Source: [Clostridium] celerecrescens 18A
GTDB lineage: Bacteria > Bacillota > Clostridia > Lachnospirales > Lachnospiraceae
Direction of reading: 5' to 3'
DNA length: 64,000 nt
Assembly (NCBI RefSeq): GCF_002797975.1
Contig: NZ_PGET01000001.1
Span: 4,266,001 to 4,330,000 of the forward strand
In this document: positions 62,983 through 64,000 of the stretch, piece after piece
Layout: every line of letters starts with the position of its first letter
How positions within the stretch are numbered: position 1 is the stretch's first letter
Translations under genes and position numbers: made by a program
Notes under the pieces: model-generated
Database searches by the model: none
Told to the model about the DNA's origin: nothing
Seen by the model: only the letters and a program-made list of their open reading frames with translations

Positions 62983-64000
62983 ATGGGAATCAAAAGTAAT
63001 GTTATAAGGTTAGATGCAGTAGAAAAAGTTACTGGAGCTGCAAAATATACAGAGGATCTGATACCTGCCAACGCATTGGTGGGTAAGACCCTGCATAGTA
63101 CGATTGCAAATGGGATCGTAGTATCCATTGATATTGAGGAGGCATTAAGGGTACCAGGAGTGGTGGATATAGTCACATGTTTTGATGTTCCGAATTATAA
63201 ATATGCCACATGCGGACATCCGTTTTCGCTGGACCCATCCCATGCTGATGTAAAAAACAAGACTATATTGACCTGCAGAGTAAGGTATTATGGAGATGAG
63301 ATCGCGGCAGTAGTTGCGGAGGATCATCTGGCTGCTCAAAAAGCACTGGAAAAAATAAAAGTGGAATACAAGGTCTTTGAGCCAGTGCTGACTCCGGAAG
63401 CGGCAGTGGAAAGTGATAAGGAGCTTCATAGCCAGTCTCCCAGGAATGAGCTGGCGCGAATGGACTTCCAGATTACACCAGAAGGTAAGGTGGATTTTTA
63501 TAAAGGGACATTTTCCACAGATCCTTACATCGGAGGACATAAAGATTTAAAAGGAACCAAATTCTATGTGCCGCCCCAGCAGCATTGCCATATAGAAAAT
63601 ATCTGCTGCTTTGCCTATATGAGTGATAGAAAAATCGTTATCGTATCACCAAACCAGGCGACCCATACCATGCGTAGAAATGTTGCGGAGGCAGTTGGCC
63701 TGCCCATTGGGAATATACGAATCGTAAAGCCATATATGGGCGGGGGATTCGGAAATAAGCAGGATACATATTATGAACCACTGGCAGCGTTCCTGACCAT
63801 GAGGCTGGGAGGCCGCTGTATATCCTTTGCGATGAGCAGGGAAGAAACCTTTGTAAATAGCCGGACTCGTCACGCCATGGATCTCTGGGCAGCAACTTCG
63901 GTTAATGAGGAGGGGAGAATCACAAAAAAAGGATTAAGAATTAACTCTTACAGCGGCGCTTATGGAAGTAATGGGCATGCAATTACTGCTTATGCGGTAA
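62983..64000 (+). CDS. xdhA: Xanthine dehydrogenase molybdenum-binding subunit, N-terminal part
   Basis: The first 339 codons are present and the gene runs off the window end. The ATG at 62983 follows GGAGGTG. The sequence tracks E. coli XdhA closely: IRLDAVEKVTGAAKYTEDLI, GDEIAAVVAEDHLAAQKAL, the QQHCHIEN substrate-side block, and VKPYMGGGFGNKQDTYYEPL AAF, which binds the molybdopterin cofactor, then SREETFVNSRTRHAM. It catalyses hydroxylation of hypoxanthine or xanthine to urate with XdhB and XdhC. Whether the enzyme is a selenium-dependent form cannot be judged here. Confidence 0.94.
   Translation, partial: MGIKSNVIRLDAVEKVTGAAKYTEDLIPANALVGKTLHSTIANGIVVSIDIEEALRVPGVVDIVTCFDVPNYKYATCGHPFSLDPSHADVKNKTILTCRVRYYGDEIAAVVAEDHLAAQKALEKIKVEYKVFEPVLTPEAAVESDKELHSQSPRNELARMDFQITPEGKVDFYKGTFSTDPYIGGHKDLKGTKFYVPPQQHCHIENICCFAYMSDRKIVIVSPNQATHTMRRNVAEAVGLPIGNIRIVKPYMGGGFGNKQDTYYEPLAAFLTMRLGGRCISFAMSREETFVNSRTRHAMDLWAATSVNEEGRITKKGLRINSYSGAYGSNGHAITAYAV

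Overview
The window looks like the replication-origin region of a low-to-moderate GC Gram-positive anaerobe of the Lachnospiraceae (Clostridium cluster XIVa, Lacrimispora-like). The grounds are the gyrB-recF-yaaA-dnaN-dnaA and rpmH-rnpA-yidD-yidC-khpB-mnmE-mnmG-rsmG-parA-parB gene orders, a DUF4446 gene after parB, a bifunctional adhE, a DUF3881 gene and LPXTG proteins with SEAT-rich N-termini. The species call is an inference; no 16S gene is present.

Layout. 1-5060 (minus): gyrB (5' part only), recF, yaaA, dnaN, dnaA. 5061-5524: oriC with DnaA boxes. 5525-6154: an ECF-transporter S component. 6225-12935 (minus): a six-gene carbohydrate cluster (GH43, AraC regulator, two ABC permeases, binding lipoprotein, MGH1-like glycosidase) that separates dnaA from rpmH. 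13293-20299 (plus): rpmH to rsmG. 20301-23969: three perfect parS sites around a degenerate alpha/beta hydrolase, then parA, parB and DUF4446. 24030-29800: type II pantothenate kinase, adhE, nudC, and bioY with a BirA operator.

30045-58486 holds the most unusual content: two giant sortase-anchored surface proteins. The first (5107 aa) is a chain of about 27 SpaA/Cna-B-like modules with DUF11-like and SdrD-B-like domains. The second (3254 aa) has a VWA domain, one InlB-type repeat and 12 MBG/YDG-type repeats arranged in a five-unit super-repeat. Between them lie gdhA, a DUF3881 gene and tRNA-Arg(CCT). The two giant genes share a promoter element (TAACC direct repeats 11 bp apart, then TGTAACCAACG-N5-TATAMT) and a similar C-terminal anchor. 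No sortase gene is in the window.

59063-64000 is a purine (xanthine) catabolism locus: xdhB, xdhC, a GntR/UTRA regulator, an NCS2 purine permease and the 5' part of xdhA. Two promoters here carry the same tandem operator-like repeat (TANTACAA, 13 bp apart), so the GntR protein probably controls both transcripts.

No insertion sequence, prophage, CRISPR array or rRNA gene was seen.
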